A stretch of 64,000 nucleotides of DNA from NCBI RefSeq assembly GCF_041146395.1, contig NC_090999.1:64795001-64859000 (forward strand). The letters are read 5' to 3'. Below the pieces are notes generated by a model. It saw only the letters and a list, made by a program, of their open reading frames with translations. It was not told where the DNA came from and did not search any database. The DNA is from Eulemur rufifrons (Eukaryota > Chordata > Mammalia > Primates > Lemuridae). This document shows positions 1 through 12,674 of the stretch, one piece after another. Made by a program: the position numbers and the translations under genes. Positions within the stretch are counted from its first letter, which is position 1. Each line of letters begins with the position of its first letter.

Positions 1-1280
1 ATTTATTATGGACTTCATAGTTTATTGACAAATTTTAATTTATTTATTGACAAACTTGGCAGCCTTGCTGAATTTTAAAAGCACTTTTAAAAGAACTTCT
101 GCAAAGCTATAGTATCAGCTTCTGACTTTTTCCAGTGTGTAAAATTTGTCTTGAGTAAAAATAGTTTTGTTTGGTATATACTAGCTTCATTAATCTTTAA
201 TTTTTTTGTTCTGAAAGTGATATTATTTATCCATTGTACATGTAAAAACTTAAATATTTTTTCAAATCAAAATGTAATCTGTTTATTTTAGGTGTTCTGG
301 ATCTTAGAATCATGGCAAGGATATTCATACAAATGTGTACCTATAAACATGTAGCTCCCTGTTTCTTCTCTATAGGATGTTGGGCTAAAATATGCATTTA
401 CGTTTCGTGTTTCTAAAATAAACATTTCTAAGATTTACAATAATTAATATTCTTTTGGTTTTTAAATGCAATGAATATGCAAAATATGACAGTTTAATCC
501 CTTAATCTGTTTTATTTTAGTAGTTCATGTATAAGGTATATTATTGCTCCATGTAATCAATGTTGCATAAGTGAAAACATTCTACATAATAAGTTTTATT
601 AAATATTAAGATTGTAAGTGGCATCTAAGTAATAGAGTTGAGTTTATTTAAAATCATAATGTGCAGTATGAATTTACAGAGTAGTAATGTTTCAATTTGC
701 AGTTTTTTTCCTAATAGCAGTTTATATTAAAACTAAAAGAAAAGGTTATGGATAACCACTTTTGAAATTGAAGTTGCTTCACTAGTGGGAATAAGTTACA
801 TTGTGATACAGCTGGAAAGGAAACATTAAAACTTCCATTTAATTTTTATATAACTAAAGCGATGACTTTACAGCAATTAATCTGCTAAAGAAGCACACTT
901 CACTTTTATCTTTTTAACAAGATACAAAAATGCTCAGTTATATTACTGGGCTTATAATGTAAATTGAAAACTGTACATTAATATAAAAAACATTTTTAAG
1001 TAAGTAATTTTTTACACACACTGTAAGAAGTAGTTTCTATTTTGCCTTCAAATTTGACATTATGCAAATCCCTTTTTATTATTTACTTAATCTGCCAAAG
1101 TATCAGAACATGACATAGCAGAAACTATCTAAGGGTAGTTTAAAAATACTCAATCCAGGAATAAAGTGTTTCCCCTGGGTGATGAATAAGAACATTTTTA
1201 TTCCAAGGAGTACCACTTTACTTCGTTTGTAAAGGCATCTGGGATCGTGTTTGCTTAGTAAACTAATATAAACTTATAAA
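1..1280. other. AT-rich non-coding sequence, possible 3' UTR of a neighbour
   Basis: No sustained reading frame and no recognisable repeat. On the plus strand an AATAAA hexamer at 417-422 follows a T-rich, UTR-like stretch, with a T/G-rich tract shortly after it. This is compatible with the end of a plus-strand gene converging on MCTP1. In human the convergent neighbour is, as I recall, SLF1 (ANKRD32), but nothing in these bases identifies it. Treat this as unassigned flank. Confidence 0.3.
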
Positions 1281-1284
1281 CATA

Positions 1285-1450
1285 GGTTTTGACATCAGAC
1301 ACAGTTTCGAATCCTTGTCTAGTTTCTTAATAACTAAATTACAAAGCAAATTCTTTTCTGAGCTTTGGTTTTCTTACATGTAAAATGGAAAAAACACCAG
1401 ATATCTTTGTCATGATAGAATTAAGTTAGCCTATCACATTATATGATACT
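1285..1450 (+). repeat. MIR-like SINE fragment (degenerate)
   Basis: Shows the MIR order: a 'TTCGAATCC' block, then 'TGAGCTTTGGTTTTC', then 'ATGTAAAATGGAAAA'. These correspond to the MIR core ('GGGTTCGAATCC', 'CCTCAGTTTCCTCATCTGTAAAATGGGG'). Strongly diverged, which fits the age of this family. Confidence 0.6.
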
Positions 1451-2640
1451 TAATGTTATTTCTTTTCTAATGCTTACGTCTTCTTTTGGCTATAATGAAT
1501 CATTTAAGCAAAAGACAAGATAGTAATTGCTTAAGTTGGTAGTAATTCTGAAGTAATTAATGTAATCAACATCATGAGTTAGGATTTTGCACTGTTGAGA
1601 AAAAGTTTTCTGAATGAGTTCATAAGAAATATTTGTTTAGTTGCACTTAACGTTAATATTTCATAATTGACATCTATCTGCTTGCTTCTACAAGCCATAA
1701 TGATATGAAGTGTGAAACACTCAAATGCCATTGAGGTTTCTGCCTTCAAGAAAGTATTGTCACAGTTTTCAGTAAGTCCAGTGTAGCAAACATGGGTTAC
1801 TATGTTCTGGACCTAGTTAACAATACCAGTAGGTAAGTATGAATTTAAACTTGCAATGAAAACCTCTTTTCCAGTATTATTTCTTTTATTCTATTTTAGG
1901 AAACATAATTGTTGCCTTACATCTATTATAGAAGTATAGGAAGAAGAAATTCCAAATGAATAAAATTTATTTTATGGTCCGAGTCCTAGCTTTTCAGTTG
2001 GAGACTTTGCAAAGTTGTAGTTGAAGACAACAATCCTGTTCTTCATTGTATTCTGCCATATATTATAGTTCTGTGGAATTGTTAATAATAATTAAAAGTC
2101 CATAGAAACCCTTATTATAATAAATAAAGCCTGAAAGGAGATTTCTGAGCAGTTAAGATTCAGCTTTTCCCTATGCAACGTTTACTGGCAGTTTTTTAGA
2201 AAGGAACTTTTTGAAGTTAGCTTTCTGGGTTAATTTTTAATTTCACTATACAGAATAAAGTGGTTCAAGTGTATACATTTTCTGCCGTTTTATGAATTCC
2301 AAGATGGTCAGAAAAATTTCATAAAAGTCAAATGTGATATTAATCATTGTTTTGAATTCAGTATTTCTTGAACATCTGCTATAAAACCAGGTGGTGTGTT
2401 TGGCAGGGGCTGACTATACAAAAAAAGAGGAGGTCACAGTCTGGGAAGATAAACTAGGCTTAAATATTGTGAGTTTTATTGTCTTTTATGTATGCTGTTG
2501 AAAAAAATTTCAGTTTTGTATGTTTCTAAAATTTGCAGTAATAATTGGTATTTTTAAACGTGAATATTCAAGAGTCCGGTACTTTAATCCTTTTCTCAGT
2601 ATTATTTTAGCAATTTTATTTTAGAGTGGATAGGATGTGG
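1451..2640. other. AT-rich unique sequence
   Basis: No gene or clear repeat seen. Plus-strand AATAAA-type hexamers occur near 1958 and 2119 but without an upstream coding context. Confidence 0.5.
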
Positions 2641-2760
2641 GGTGTGCTTTTGCAGTCTTAATGAACTAGTATACATTCTTAGGCAAACACAAATGCATAA
2701 CACGAGGATACTTTCTATAATCTCCAAAAAATATTTGCTACTTTTGTTTATGCTGTTACA

Positions 2761-2917
2761 GAAAGTTAAATTAAATGAATACCTTCACATGAAAAAAATT
2801 ATTGGTGGAATGTGCAATCCTTATGCCTTTTATACACCTTTCCAGTTAAGTGATGAACTTGATGAGAGCCTGTCACTGTTGCTTCTTAATCAGCGGGAAG
2901 GGGTCATCTTTGAGTGA
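2761..2917 (+). pseudogene. Exon-like open segment, unidentified
   Basis: A pyrimidine-rich tract and 'GCTGTTACAG' end at 2760, resembling a splice acceptor. The following frame is open to a TGA at 2915-2917 and has coding-like composition (TPFQLSDELDESLSLLLLNQ). Past the stop, another frame stays readable for about 100 bases (PIAPYADVELAKLG). I do not recognise the protein. It may be a decayed exon, a terminal exon of a plus-strand neighbour, or chance. Confidence 0.25.
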
Positions 2918-4138
2918 CATGAGGCACTCTTTCCCTCAGGCATTTATCACGTAGCTTTCACGCCAATTGCACCTTATGCTGATGTGGAGCTTGCAAAACT
3001 CGGAATGATAATTGTTTTTATAACAAATGTGGATTGAGTTAGAAAGGTCAGTGATGGAATTATTGGAATTAGACTGTGCCTGGTGATGTCAAAACAGGAG
3101 ACATGGAATAGTTAACTAGTCCTTTTAAATCAAATTATGTTATCAAAAAATTCACCTTGTAGTCTGAAATGAATTGTGGTAGGAGGATATACTTTGGTGG
3201 TTATTTGTTCTGATATAGATTTGGAGATTAATACGCTATAAGTTAATTAGAAAAGATTGCAGTATATTATTTTACTTGGTTCTGAGCATACATTTTCAAG
3301 GTAATGCAGATCCTACTCAAAGACCTTTTCAAAGGAAACAAACATTTCACAAGATTTTAGTATCATTGATCATCAAATGTTTAAAAAGGGTTTGCTTTCT
3401 TATAGTAAATGCTAATCTTACAGAACATCTAAAAAAAGTTTAATTCATGCTTTCCAGTTTGTGAAAACACCAAGCAACACAGACCCATACCCTTCTTGTT
3501 TTCTTGAGTCACATGAATTTATCTGAATTGTTGGAGGGGAAAAAGTATTCTATTAATTTGTTTAAAAAAGAGACTTGTTTCATTTACCAAGTACAAATCC
3601 AAATGATTAGCTTTTTTTAACAGAAGAATATGCTGTTTGGGAGTACTTTTGTGTTACAATCCATTTCCAATATTTTGTATATTTGAATTCATTACCCATA
3701 GGTCTTTTTTTCAGTGTAAATATATAGTTTTGATCATAAATACACTGTTTTTTTTAAACAAAAAAAAACTCAATACAATCCTTAGCACTATATACAAGTG
3801 ATTTTTTAGAATGTTGTCTTTTTGCTATTGAGATAACATCTATACTCCCTCTCCGTTTTTAAACAGAAGTATAGTGAGCTCTTTCCTAGGTTTTTAAACT
3901 ACTTGCTGAATTAAGATCCAACAGTATAAAGTTAGCAAAGTGATTAGTGATCAGTTATCATGAAAACAATATTCCTAATAAACATAAATTTATATATGTA
4001 ATACATTATACAGTATTAGCCTTAACATAGACCCTAAAAGCCCTTATTCAAGCATCTATAAATAGCCATCCTAAATTAGAATTAAAACAGTTCCTCCAAA
4101 TGTTTTGTTTTTGTATCATGGCCCCTAAATCTTTTTAG

Positions 4139-4307
4139 AGTGTTGAACCTAGACTTGGTGGAGCTTATCCTCTTCCCAAAGTGCCTAAGTTGGATCAAGA
4201 TATAATGGATGTTAAACATTAATAGAGAATGGCTCACTACTTTGGAACATATGACTTAGTTCTACAAAAGAAGAAGGTTAAAAAGAAATGTTTAGCACTT
4301 CCAGAAG
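4139..4307 (+). pseudogene. Exon-like segment with in-frame stops, unidentified
   Basis: Preceded by an acceptor-like 'AAATCTTTTTAG' and ended by 'CCAGAAG|GTAAGC', a good donor. One frame reads GGAYPLPKVPKLDQDIMDVK, meets TAA TAG back to back, and then continues in the same frame as MAHYFGTYDLVLQKKKVKKK. Two halves of coding-like sequence separated by stops suggest a decayed exon. Family unknown. Confidence 0.25.
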
Positions 4308-5061
4308 GTAAGCTGCACAGAACTGAAAATCTGGAATCCAGCTTTGAATTTTCACCTATCATGCTATCATTTGTCTTGATAGTAGATGAACTAAAATTAC
4401 CACTGCTTCTCTATTCTGTCCCAAAGCGAAATAAATAGTCATGTTGGAAAAAAATCATTGATCTTCAAGTGGTGACAGATAAAAAGAACTTAGTTTGTTG
4501 TTAGTGACTTCTCAACTTAAAGGTTAGGTGAGCAATGGTTTATGTCATGACTCTTGATAAATTTTTCTAATGACCAGAATAGTTTAATTTATAATAGTTT
4601 TTTGTTTTCTAAGGAATATATTATATATCTTGAGTATCTGACTTCATCCTAAAAATGAATTTTTCTACTTTGCATTGTTTCTCTTTGACAGCTAGAGACC
4701 AAATTATTGAGCAGTAAGTAAAATATAGTACAATTAAAATGTGTCTTAAAGAACTTTCCATGAAAACTTAAAAGCAGAATTGTAAAGAGGAAAACGGGGG
4801 AAAGAGATGAGGGAAAAAATGGCTAAGAATCATTGTGGTTGAAAGGAATCAAGAGATTAAGATTTCGAGGTATGGTTTAATACATTGATTGAAGTCAGTG
4901 AAGGTGTAAAATCAAACAGAAGGCACACAGACAAATCTTAGGACTAAAGTGTGTCTTTGGAAATTTTGAATAATATTCGATAAACTAAACCAAGAGTCTA
5001 GATAATTTTTTATAGAAGATTATTTTAGTTGAAATTCAGTCAAAAAGAAGGAAATTCCAGG

Positions 5062-5316
5062 GTTTTTGGCTTTTGTTTGTTTGTCTTGTTTCTTTGAGAC
5101 AGGGTCTCACTCTGTTGCCCGGGCTAGAGTGCAGTGGCATCATCATAGCTGACTGCAACCTCAAACGCCTGAGTGCCTGGCTGATTTTTTTATTTTTTTG
5201 TAGAGGTTGGGTCTCACTTTTGCTTAGGTTGGTCTCTAACTCCTAGCCTCAAGTGTTCCCCCTGCCTTGGCCTTCCAAAGTGCCAAGATTACAGGTTTGG
5301 GCCACCAAGCCCAGCC
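5062..5316 (-). mobile_element. Alu element (internally deleted), minus orientation
   Basis: Reads as reversed Alu: T-rich tail, 'GAGACAGGGTCTCACTCTG', 'GAGTGCAGTGGCATCATC', 'ACTGCAACCTCAAACGCCT', then a jump to 'TGCCTGGCTGATTTTTT' and the left monomer ending 'CCACCAAGCCCAGCC'. The piece between the two promoter-distal blocks is missing, so the element is shortened by about 60-70 bases. Confidence 0.9.
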
Positions 5317-5347
5317 AAAATTTCAATTTTAATGGTATCATCAGAAA

Positions 5348-5351
<4 letters not shown>

Positions 5352-5383
<32 letters not shown>

Positions 5384-5770
5384 TGACACATCATTGTACA
5401 TGTTTACGGGGTACAGTGTGATGTCTCAGGGCATGTGTTCATTGTTTAATGATCCACCTCAAACTTTTATAATTTCTTTGTGGTGATAACTTCCAAGATC
5501 CTCTTTTCTAGCAATCTTGAATTATACAATATATTATTTTCTGTGGTCACCCCCCCATGTAATAGAACATCACAACTTAACTAATTCTTCCTATCTAACT
5601 AACTTTACACCCACTGACCAACCTCTTCCTATCTTCCTTTCTCCCCTCCCCTTCCTAGCCTCTGGTAACCACCATTCTCTCTACTTCTATGAGATCACTC
5701 TTCCTAGATTCCACATATACATAAAATCATGTGGCATTTGTCTTCCTGTGAGAAACATCTTGTTTTGACT
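5352..5770 (-). mobile_element. LINE-1 3' end, minus orientation, with 27-base poly-T
   Basis: Starts with T27 (5352-5378), the complement of an L1 poly-A tail. The familiar L1 3'-end sequence follows: 'TTGTACATGTTTACGGGGTA', 'CCTCTGGTAACCACCATTCT', 'CTACTTCTATGAGATCA' and 'GATTCCACATATAC'. Severely 5'-truncated: only about 390 bp of body remain. Confidence 0.88.
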
Positions 5771-6029
5771 GGTAATACTGAGACCTGTCCTCAAAGTTAG
5801 GCAAATCTAGATGTCTCATTTATTTTCCTATCATTTGAGTTCTTTTATAATATCAAAATAATGTTAACTTCATACTGAGTCATGTTATTGGTGGAAGTGG
5901 ACTTGAGGAGAGGTTGAAAGCCATTTATTAAAGTGGTTGAACGCATTCCCTAAATACCATTTTTAACTAATTTTAGTTTCTTTTTAAAAATAGAAACTAT
6001 TTAAATGGGATTAAAAATTATTTTCTCAG

Positions 6030-6137
6030 CTGGGCACGGTGGTGCATGCCTGTAGTCCAAGCTACTCGGGAGGCTAAGGCAGGAGTTTGAGACCAGCCTG
6101 GACAACATAGGAAGACCCCATCTCTTAAAAAATATAT
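6030..6137 (+). mobile_element. Alu-type fragment
   Basis: 'CTGGGCACGGTGGTGCATGC' is followed by 'CTACTCGGGAGGCTAAGGC' and 'GTTTGAGACCAGCCTGG', ending in an A/T-rich tail. About 108 bases; a short 7SL-derived monomer or a deleted Alu. Confidence 0.85.
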
Positions 6138-6700
6138 ACATTTTTTTTTCTGTAAATTAGATTACATAGGGAAAAAGATTGTAAATAAATACATTGCTGA
6201 TATTGGTTGTGTTTCTGTGACAGAATTCTGAATATTTTTTTCACCAAGTTTCTTTATGATGATTTATGTCTGTTTATAATGCCAGTAACCAATTTATTTT
6301 GAAAGTAATGCTCCTGATCTAAGTAAGAGTAAGTTTGAAATTTTTCTAAAGTTGTCTTATGTAAATTGACATCTATTGGATTTTTAAAGGATAAAATCTA
6401 GTTTTAATATATGCCATTTTTCTTTAATGTAAGATATAATTAAAAATATAATTGGTATCATTCAATACAGACCTCAAATATTACACTATACTATATGCCC
6501 TTTTTTGAAAGTGAATCTTGTGTCACTTCACTGATACGCTTCTCTAGTCTTCATCTTAACCACTTCAAAGTGGAGCCTCGCCATGTTGGGGTAGGGATGG
6601 GGGGGCATTACTTTGTAGTAGCATTCTTAAATTGCTAAAGATTAAACTTTGTCATGTGGTTACCATGTGGAATCATGATAACTTATCTTTCTGCTTTTAG

Positions 6701-6780
6701 AAATATTCATGGAACCTGAAGAATTACTTGTTGTCTGATGTGTCTTTTCAAATTCAACACAGAAAAGCAGAGAGAAACTG
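6701..6780 (+). other. Candidate 80-bp exon bounded by good splice signals
   Basis: 'CTTATCTTTCTGCTTTTAG' ends at 6700 and 'ACTG|GTAAGA' starts at 6781. One frame is open across the whole segment (SWNLKNYLLSDVSFQIQHRK). No family recognised. It could be an alternative or decayed exon of a plus-strand neighbour. Confidence 0.25.
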
Positions 6781-7120
6781 GTAAGATTAAATGATAGTTA
6801 CATTTATCAAAGGTTGTAACTTAAATGCCTTTAAAACGAGTTTACCAGTGTTATTAAATTAAGAATTCTTCTATCATTTATCTGGGAAAAATTCATTTTA
6901 TAATATAACTTATTATTTGCAACATTAATGCAGGTACAGTCAGCCGCTATGGAGAGAGTGAAATCTGAGTGAGAGTGTCTTGCCGCTGTTCTCCAGAGCA
7001 TATATTTTGCACCTATTCCGTGAAGACCAGAAAAATGGCTTCTTGTAAGGTACTGTTTTAAGTAGTACAACTCAAAACACAGTATTTTTACAACTGCCTT
7101 ATGTAAGTACACTGGATTAC

Positions 7121-7288
7121 CTATATGGTAACTATAGTATACCAGAGAGACTCAATCGATCTATTTTGGGGGGAAAGATTTCTCACCTGCTTGTCAGGGC
7201 TGTTGTTGTAGTCATGGGAGATCAAGTACATTTGCGTCTTTGTATTAGTATCATAGTGCACAAGAATGGATGGTGAATACCTGGTATC
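7121..7288 (-). other. Short coding-like open segment on the minus strand
   Basis: A 55-codon open stretch ending at TAG (7123-7121), with coding-like residue composition in its first half (NTKTQMYLISHDYNNSPDKQ). 'CAAGCAG|GTGAGA' within it would be a consensus splice donor. There is no clear acceptor: the sequence above 7288 is not pyrimidine-rich on the minus strand. Not recognised; it may be a fossil exon, an old repeat or chance. Confidence 0.25.
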
Positions 7289-7889
7289 CTACCCCACAAG
7301 GGTCAGTGTTTCACTGTTGGTTAAATTACCAAGCATTTTGTGATCAAAAAACAAAAAGTTTTTCTTAGTTCTGAAGATGAATTTTTTTCACATACATCCT
7401 AGAGGGAAATTTTAAATGTAATGTTCAGCAACTTCAAACAAATAAAATGAAACACCACAGTGGTCTATTTAAAAACCGCTTTTTCAAATGTGTATAGTAT
7501 TTGACTTTTTGAGTGGATTCCCATAAACTTCAAAGACCCTACTATGGTTTGCTAGGTTTCTGTGTTAATAGAAACTGAAGTTTGTAAGAGTTCCAGGACA
7601 AAGGTAAGAGGTAGGCATAGTATTTATTGTGTAAGGTTGGTCAGAAATTGGTGTTAGCTACTTCCCTATTACAACAAATAACAAAGATGACAAAAATCAC
7701 AAACTTACTCTGCCCTTTATAATAGGAAATACTTCCGTAAAATTTTTCTGAGTTTTATTAGTTCTTGACACTAATAAGTTGTTTTCCATCGTTGCAGAAT
7801 TGTAAGTTAAGCACAGATTTTTGAGTTGGAATTGTTGTAATCACTGCTATGTAAAAGAAAAATGTTTTTAGGGAATGCAGTTACAAGGT

Positions 7890-10800
7890 TTGAGTTCTCT
7901 AATAGCTTTATTAAAAAGTGATCTCTGAACTTGGGACAAATATTGGCATTTCCTTCCCCTCGCTTCTGTGGTCCAGCTGTTTATAATAAGGCTGACTGTT
8001 GTCTCAGGTGTCTCCAGTAATGTAAAGGACAATTAAGAGTGGTTGGGGCCAGGTGTGCTCCTTTCTCTCTATGAAATTAACATTTCCTCCAAACTGTCAT
8101 CATTTGAACTCTGGCAAAATAAAATCCCTCAAGTTAACACAAGCCATTTTGAAGCTTGTCTTTGACTAGAAAGGGAAACTGAGCCTATATTATCATTCTC
8201 CTCACTAGTAGGAGGAACAACTCCATTCAGCCAGGTCTCAGGATCTCCTTCAATGCATTCTTCCTGAGAAAATAAGGTGGTTTTCAGGTTCACTCATTGA
8301 CTTAGGTTGGTCACTGCTTCTCTTTTTGGAAGGAACATTGAAGAATCTAACACGGGGGAGAATTACATCACAATTTTAATTTTGCTACATACTGAAAAAA
8401 CTTTGGCACAACTACTTAACCTAAACCATTTCTTTTTCTTGAAACAAAGCTTTCTTCCTAATACAATAACACTTAATTGACTAAAGCAGAACAGCAATGT
8501 CATTTGGTTAGTTTTTAAAAAATGAAGCCATAATTTTTTAGTAACATTTGGAGGCACAAAAAAACATACAAATTAAAAAACTTGTCTTTACAAAAATACT
8601 CTCTGTGCATGTAATAGAAGTTTTTTTTGGGGGGGGGGGTTAGGGTGTTTTCTTAAGTGTAGAATGTGAAAGAAGATCCCAATAAATTGAAACTCATTTG
8701 AGATCAATTACTATTTTTTTGTTGTTGTTCTTAACACATTAACTGCCATTTGAGTTGTATTTAACTCAGCCTAGTTTTGAGCCTGGGGCCTCATGAAGCA
8801 AAACCCTGCAGTGGGTTTATGAAAATCTTACTTGTTGATGTTCTTATTGTTACAATTAATATTGACAATTTAATTCTAAAAACATGGATTGCCTTGCGTA
8901 TAACTCACAAACAGAAAACAAAAAATAATTAGAAATTAGAAAGGATTGTTTTAATATTAATAAAACACTGTGGCCCCAGAGAAAGTTTTTTTTTCTAGTG
9001 TGGCAGTCAGTGTTTTAACTCAGATTCTCCCTCTTGGAAAAGCATAGATGGAATCATTAAATTCCAGCAAAAACCCTTCATTATATTGTTAGTTTTTACA
9101 TTGTGACTACTTTGGACATTTAATAGTTTTTATTTGCATAGTATTCCATTTAATGAGAGATTTTCCTTGATTTTCCTTAAATCTCAGATTCAGCTGGAAT
9201 AAGTTTTACATGACTGCCACTGTACAAATTGCTATTGTATAACTGTAGAAATTGAGGTATAAGGGTAACATTTTTGCCAAAAGGGGGGAAGGGTTATGTT
9301 TTATGTTTTATTCTTTCAGTGAGTTACACCAGTCATCCCAGAAAAAAGAATTATAATTGAAAGGAATGACACTATTGTAAGAATTCATTATGTTATATTT
9401 TATGTGGTTTTATTTCATACTTGACTGAGCAATTAGAAAAGGCTGACTCTAGATACTCTAATCAAACCAAATAATAGGCATCTGTATACACAGTCACACT
9501 AGACATTTAAAGACCCAGAATTTAAACAAGTATTAATTTCATAGTACCTGAGGCTTTTCCAAGAAGTATAACGGTGGCTTTCTTTGTTTTTCTGAAGCAT
9601 CAACTACCTTATAATTTGCTTTAAATGCTAAGCGCAAATTCAAAAATATCAAACATTTAGGCCCCTTTAACAAGTTTATAAACTGAAATTACAGCCTTTG
9701 AATAAGAGTACAAATTGAGGCTACTCTTAGCATAGGAGACCTTTAGCTATTGAGATCAAAGTGGAAAAAAGCTCCTGTGGTCCCTGGATAAAAGAGCGTA
9801 CTACTGAATTTTTCTTCACTTTTAAATGCAGAATAAAAATCCTATCAAAGATACTTTCAGAAACATATCAATTAAATTTCGCTCTCACTATACTTCAACT
9901 CCAGATTGGACTTTAATATACGATCATTGGTTTGACCATTGCCTGTGACAGGGTCATATGGTAGGTAGGTACTCAATAAATATATCACAAAGCAAAGTCA
10001 TGTTAAGAATCCCCCTACTCAGATTATCCTAGTGCACAGAAGGTTCAAAAACAGTTTGGAATCCTTACAGAACCTATCAGAGTTTGAGTCTGGAACAGTA
10101 CCAAAATGAACAAGTACTGTGTTCTTTTTAATAGGTGCAAAAAGTTAAAATAAGCACAAATATGCATTTCTTATGAATTATCACAATAGCAATAGTTTGG
10201 AATACGAATATAAATAATGACTTTCGGTGAATTTACTAAAATATACTGAGGAATATATTTAGTAGTTCACAACATCTACAATATTTAGCAGTCCAAATAG
10301 GTGTTAGAGTAACATTCAGTTTCTTATGATACCTTGAAATATTTACATCACAAATCTCTCAAAACCTAAGGCAAGTTAGCCAGCACTCAAGACAAAATTG
10401 CACCTATGTGAGAAGGGGAAAGAGAGAGTTTTATTACTCATAGTGTTTTCAGCCTGTGATTGTGGTAGTTTCTAAAATGTAGTAGAAGATGTTTCCTTGA
10501 ATACCACTTTCATGCCTCAAGCTAGTTCTTACTCCTCTATCAGTTTTATTTAGATGCTCACCCCTCCAAAGGTACTGAGTTTTATACAACAGTCAAGGTT
10601 TTAGAAGCCTTGTTTATTCAAACCAAATCTGTATTTTTCCAAGTCAAGTGTCATTTATAAAAATATGCACACAATCCTCCATCTTCTCTCAAACACCGAA
10701 AAAAAAGGAGTCCTGATTATACGTGGAAAAGATTTTCTTTTGTATTTAATGCAGTGAATGTGTTGTCCACATTACCATTGAACTAAATAAACATCTGAAA

Positions 10801-12674
10801 TTTGATACAATGAAACAAAAAAAAAATAGTCATCTGTTAATGGTTACTATCCCCTAGAGACATCTGTGGTTGTAGAATATCAGGCTTATAGACATCCGAA
10901 TAGACGTCAGCACAGAACATAAATCTCACATAAGGTATAATTGAAAGTTATTTCCAACAAATTATCTCATCAAACTTTCTGTAGTAACATCAACTTCATG
11001 GAGTATTATGTTTTAGCAACAAACAGTGATGGTGGATGTAAGCATTTAGTCTTTTTTTAAATATGATGCGCTAAATAGAGCATATTGAGGTCAAAGCCTT
11101 TCTGTAGAAAGGGAATTTAATTGACATTCTTTCAAGCATAGTGTATAAACAGATCAAAATAGTTCTATTATAAGAAATAGTATTTAACAACATATCTCTA
11201 AAATAAAAATACTTTAAAAATCAGCTTCAATGAAATTGAATTTTTAAAGAATCTTCCGTTAGAGTGAAATATATATTTCTTGCTTTCAGCTTTTCTACAT
11301 TTTTTCTAGTGTAACTCCCACCCCAGTCTATTGTTAACAAAGTAGTGCAAAACATTGTCTACAGCAGTCTCTGCTGAGTTTAATCCTCTACCTAGTTAGG
11401 GAAGTAAGATGTTCTCACCAACCAAATTATTTTTCTCCAGAGGTATGCTCCCTTGATATACCAGGGAGTTAGATATAAAAACTATTAATACCTTAAGAAT
11501 CTTGGGAATACATTTTTAAGTATCACTTCTATGGTAAATAGTGAAATATTTGTAAAGGCAATCCCCCCCACAAGCAGTTTATTTTACAAAACAGGTTTTC
11601 ATGCATTCATGTTATCAAGAATGATTATTTTTTTTCATAAATGAATGTAATAAAACACTGGCATATCACTTAGCACACTGCATTCTCCTCTACATTAAAA
11701 TTCACACTTATGACAAAAATCATAGTATGCATTAAAGCATTTCAGTAACCTAATGAGAAAGCAGATTTTTTTTTCCTTTGAGAACACTTGAGTATTAAAA
11801 TATTTTCAGATGCACAAAGGTATACTCTGACACCAAAAGCAACATGGATATAGTTTGCTAGTATTTTTGACAACTGAAATAAGTTGCTAATTTGCTAACT
11901 TGGTATAAATTAGAGTAGTGGTCGGTATAAAAATTCAGATAGGCAATCGTTTATAAACCTGGCAGTATTTATGTTGTGTAGTCCTGTAGAGATTTTAAGG
12001 TTTTAGATGGAATGATAGAAAGTTTGCAGGTTTTGAGTGTTGCAGATTTTCTGAAGGTGGGGGGGAATGTACCTTCACTCACTAGCTTAAAATCAGCCTA
12101 GTCATACCTAAGTAATTTGCACAGGATTGAATGTCAGGATCTAAAGTCAGAATCTATGTTAAATTGAAATGCATCCGTTCCATTATTCAGGCTTTGGGAT
12201 TTCCCTCCCTTTTGAAATGTATAAAACATAGAAAAACTGTAATGGATTACTTTTCAGATAAAAAATAGTCACATTTAAAAAAAACTGAAATCAAATTGAC
12301 ATTTACAATTTATGTAGATTTAATCAGCACAGTTGAGTATTTAATCTAATATTCTGGTTCTTCCACTTGTAATTAGAGAAATGTGTATCTTCCACTGTTA
12401 TCATTCTTACATTTGTTCTCTCAGTGTTATATTATTATCCACAGCTAACAAAGCTTTCACACAGCAGTAGCTAAACCTTTATCAAGTTGAGTCTGTACAA
12501 TAGAAGTATATTTTCAAAGACATATGCCTTTGTACACTATTTACAGATTCTCTCAATCATGATAAAAAGGCAAAATAAATAAAAAGCAGGAAAGAAAGGA
12601 AATGCTGCTGAGGCTGAAGGCTTTTTCTTTTATCTTCCCAAACAGATGCTGGTCTCCTCAGTGCTGGGAGCTGG
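7890..12674 (-). other. MCTP1: MCTP1 3' UTR and downstream flank (extent uncertain)
   Basis: This follows the MCTP1 stop codon on the minus strand. It is AT-rich and contains no Alu, L1 or LTR that I can recognise over almost 4.8 kb, unlike the adjoining intron, as expected for an exonic UTR. Minus-strand AATAAA hexamers occur at 11578-11583, 10613-10618, 10545-10550, 10430-10435 and 7907-7912. Use of the first gives about 1.1 kb of UTR; use of the last gives about 4.8 kb. The signal at 7907 (AATAAAGC) also marks the point where repeat-poor sequence ends. Which site is used cannot be decided without transcript data. Confidence 0.55.
8629..8639 (+). repeat. G11 homopolymer preceded by T8
   Basis: T8 followed directly by G11, then 'TTAGGGTG'. 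Low-complexity tract within the probable MCTP1 3' UTR or flank; on the transcribed minus strand it reads as a C-run followed by A8. Confidence 0.9.
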
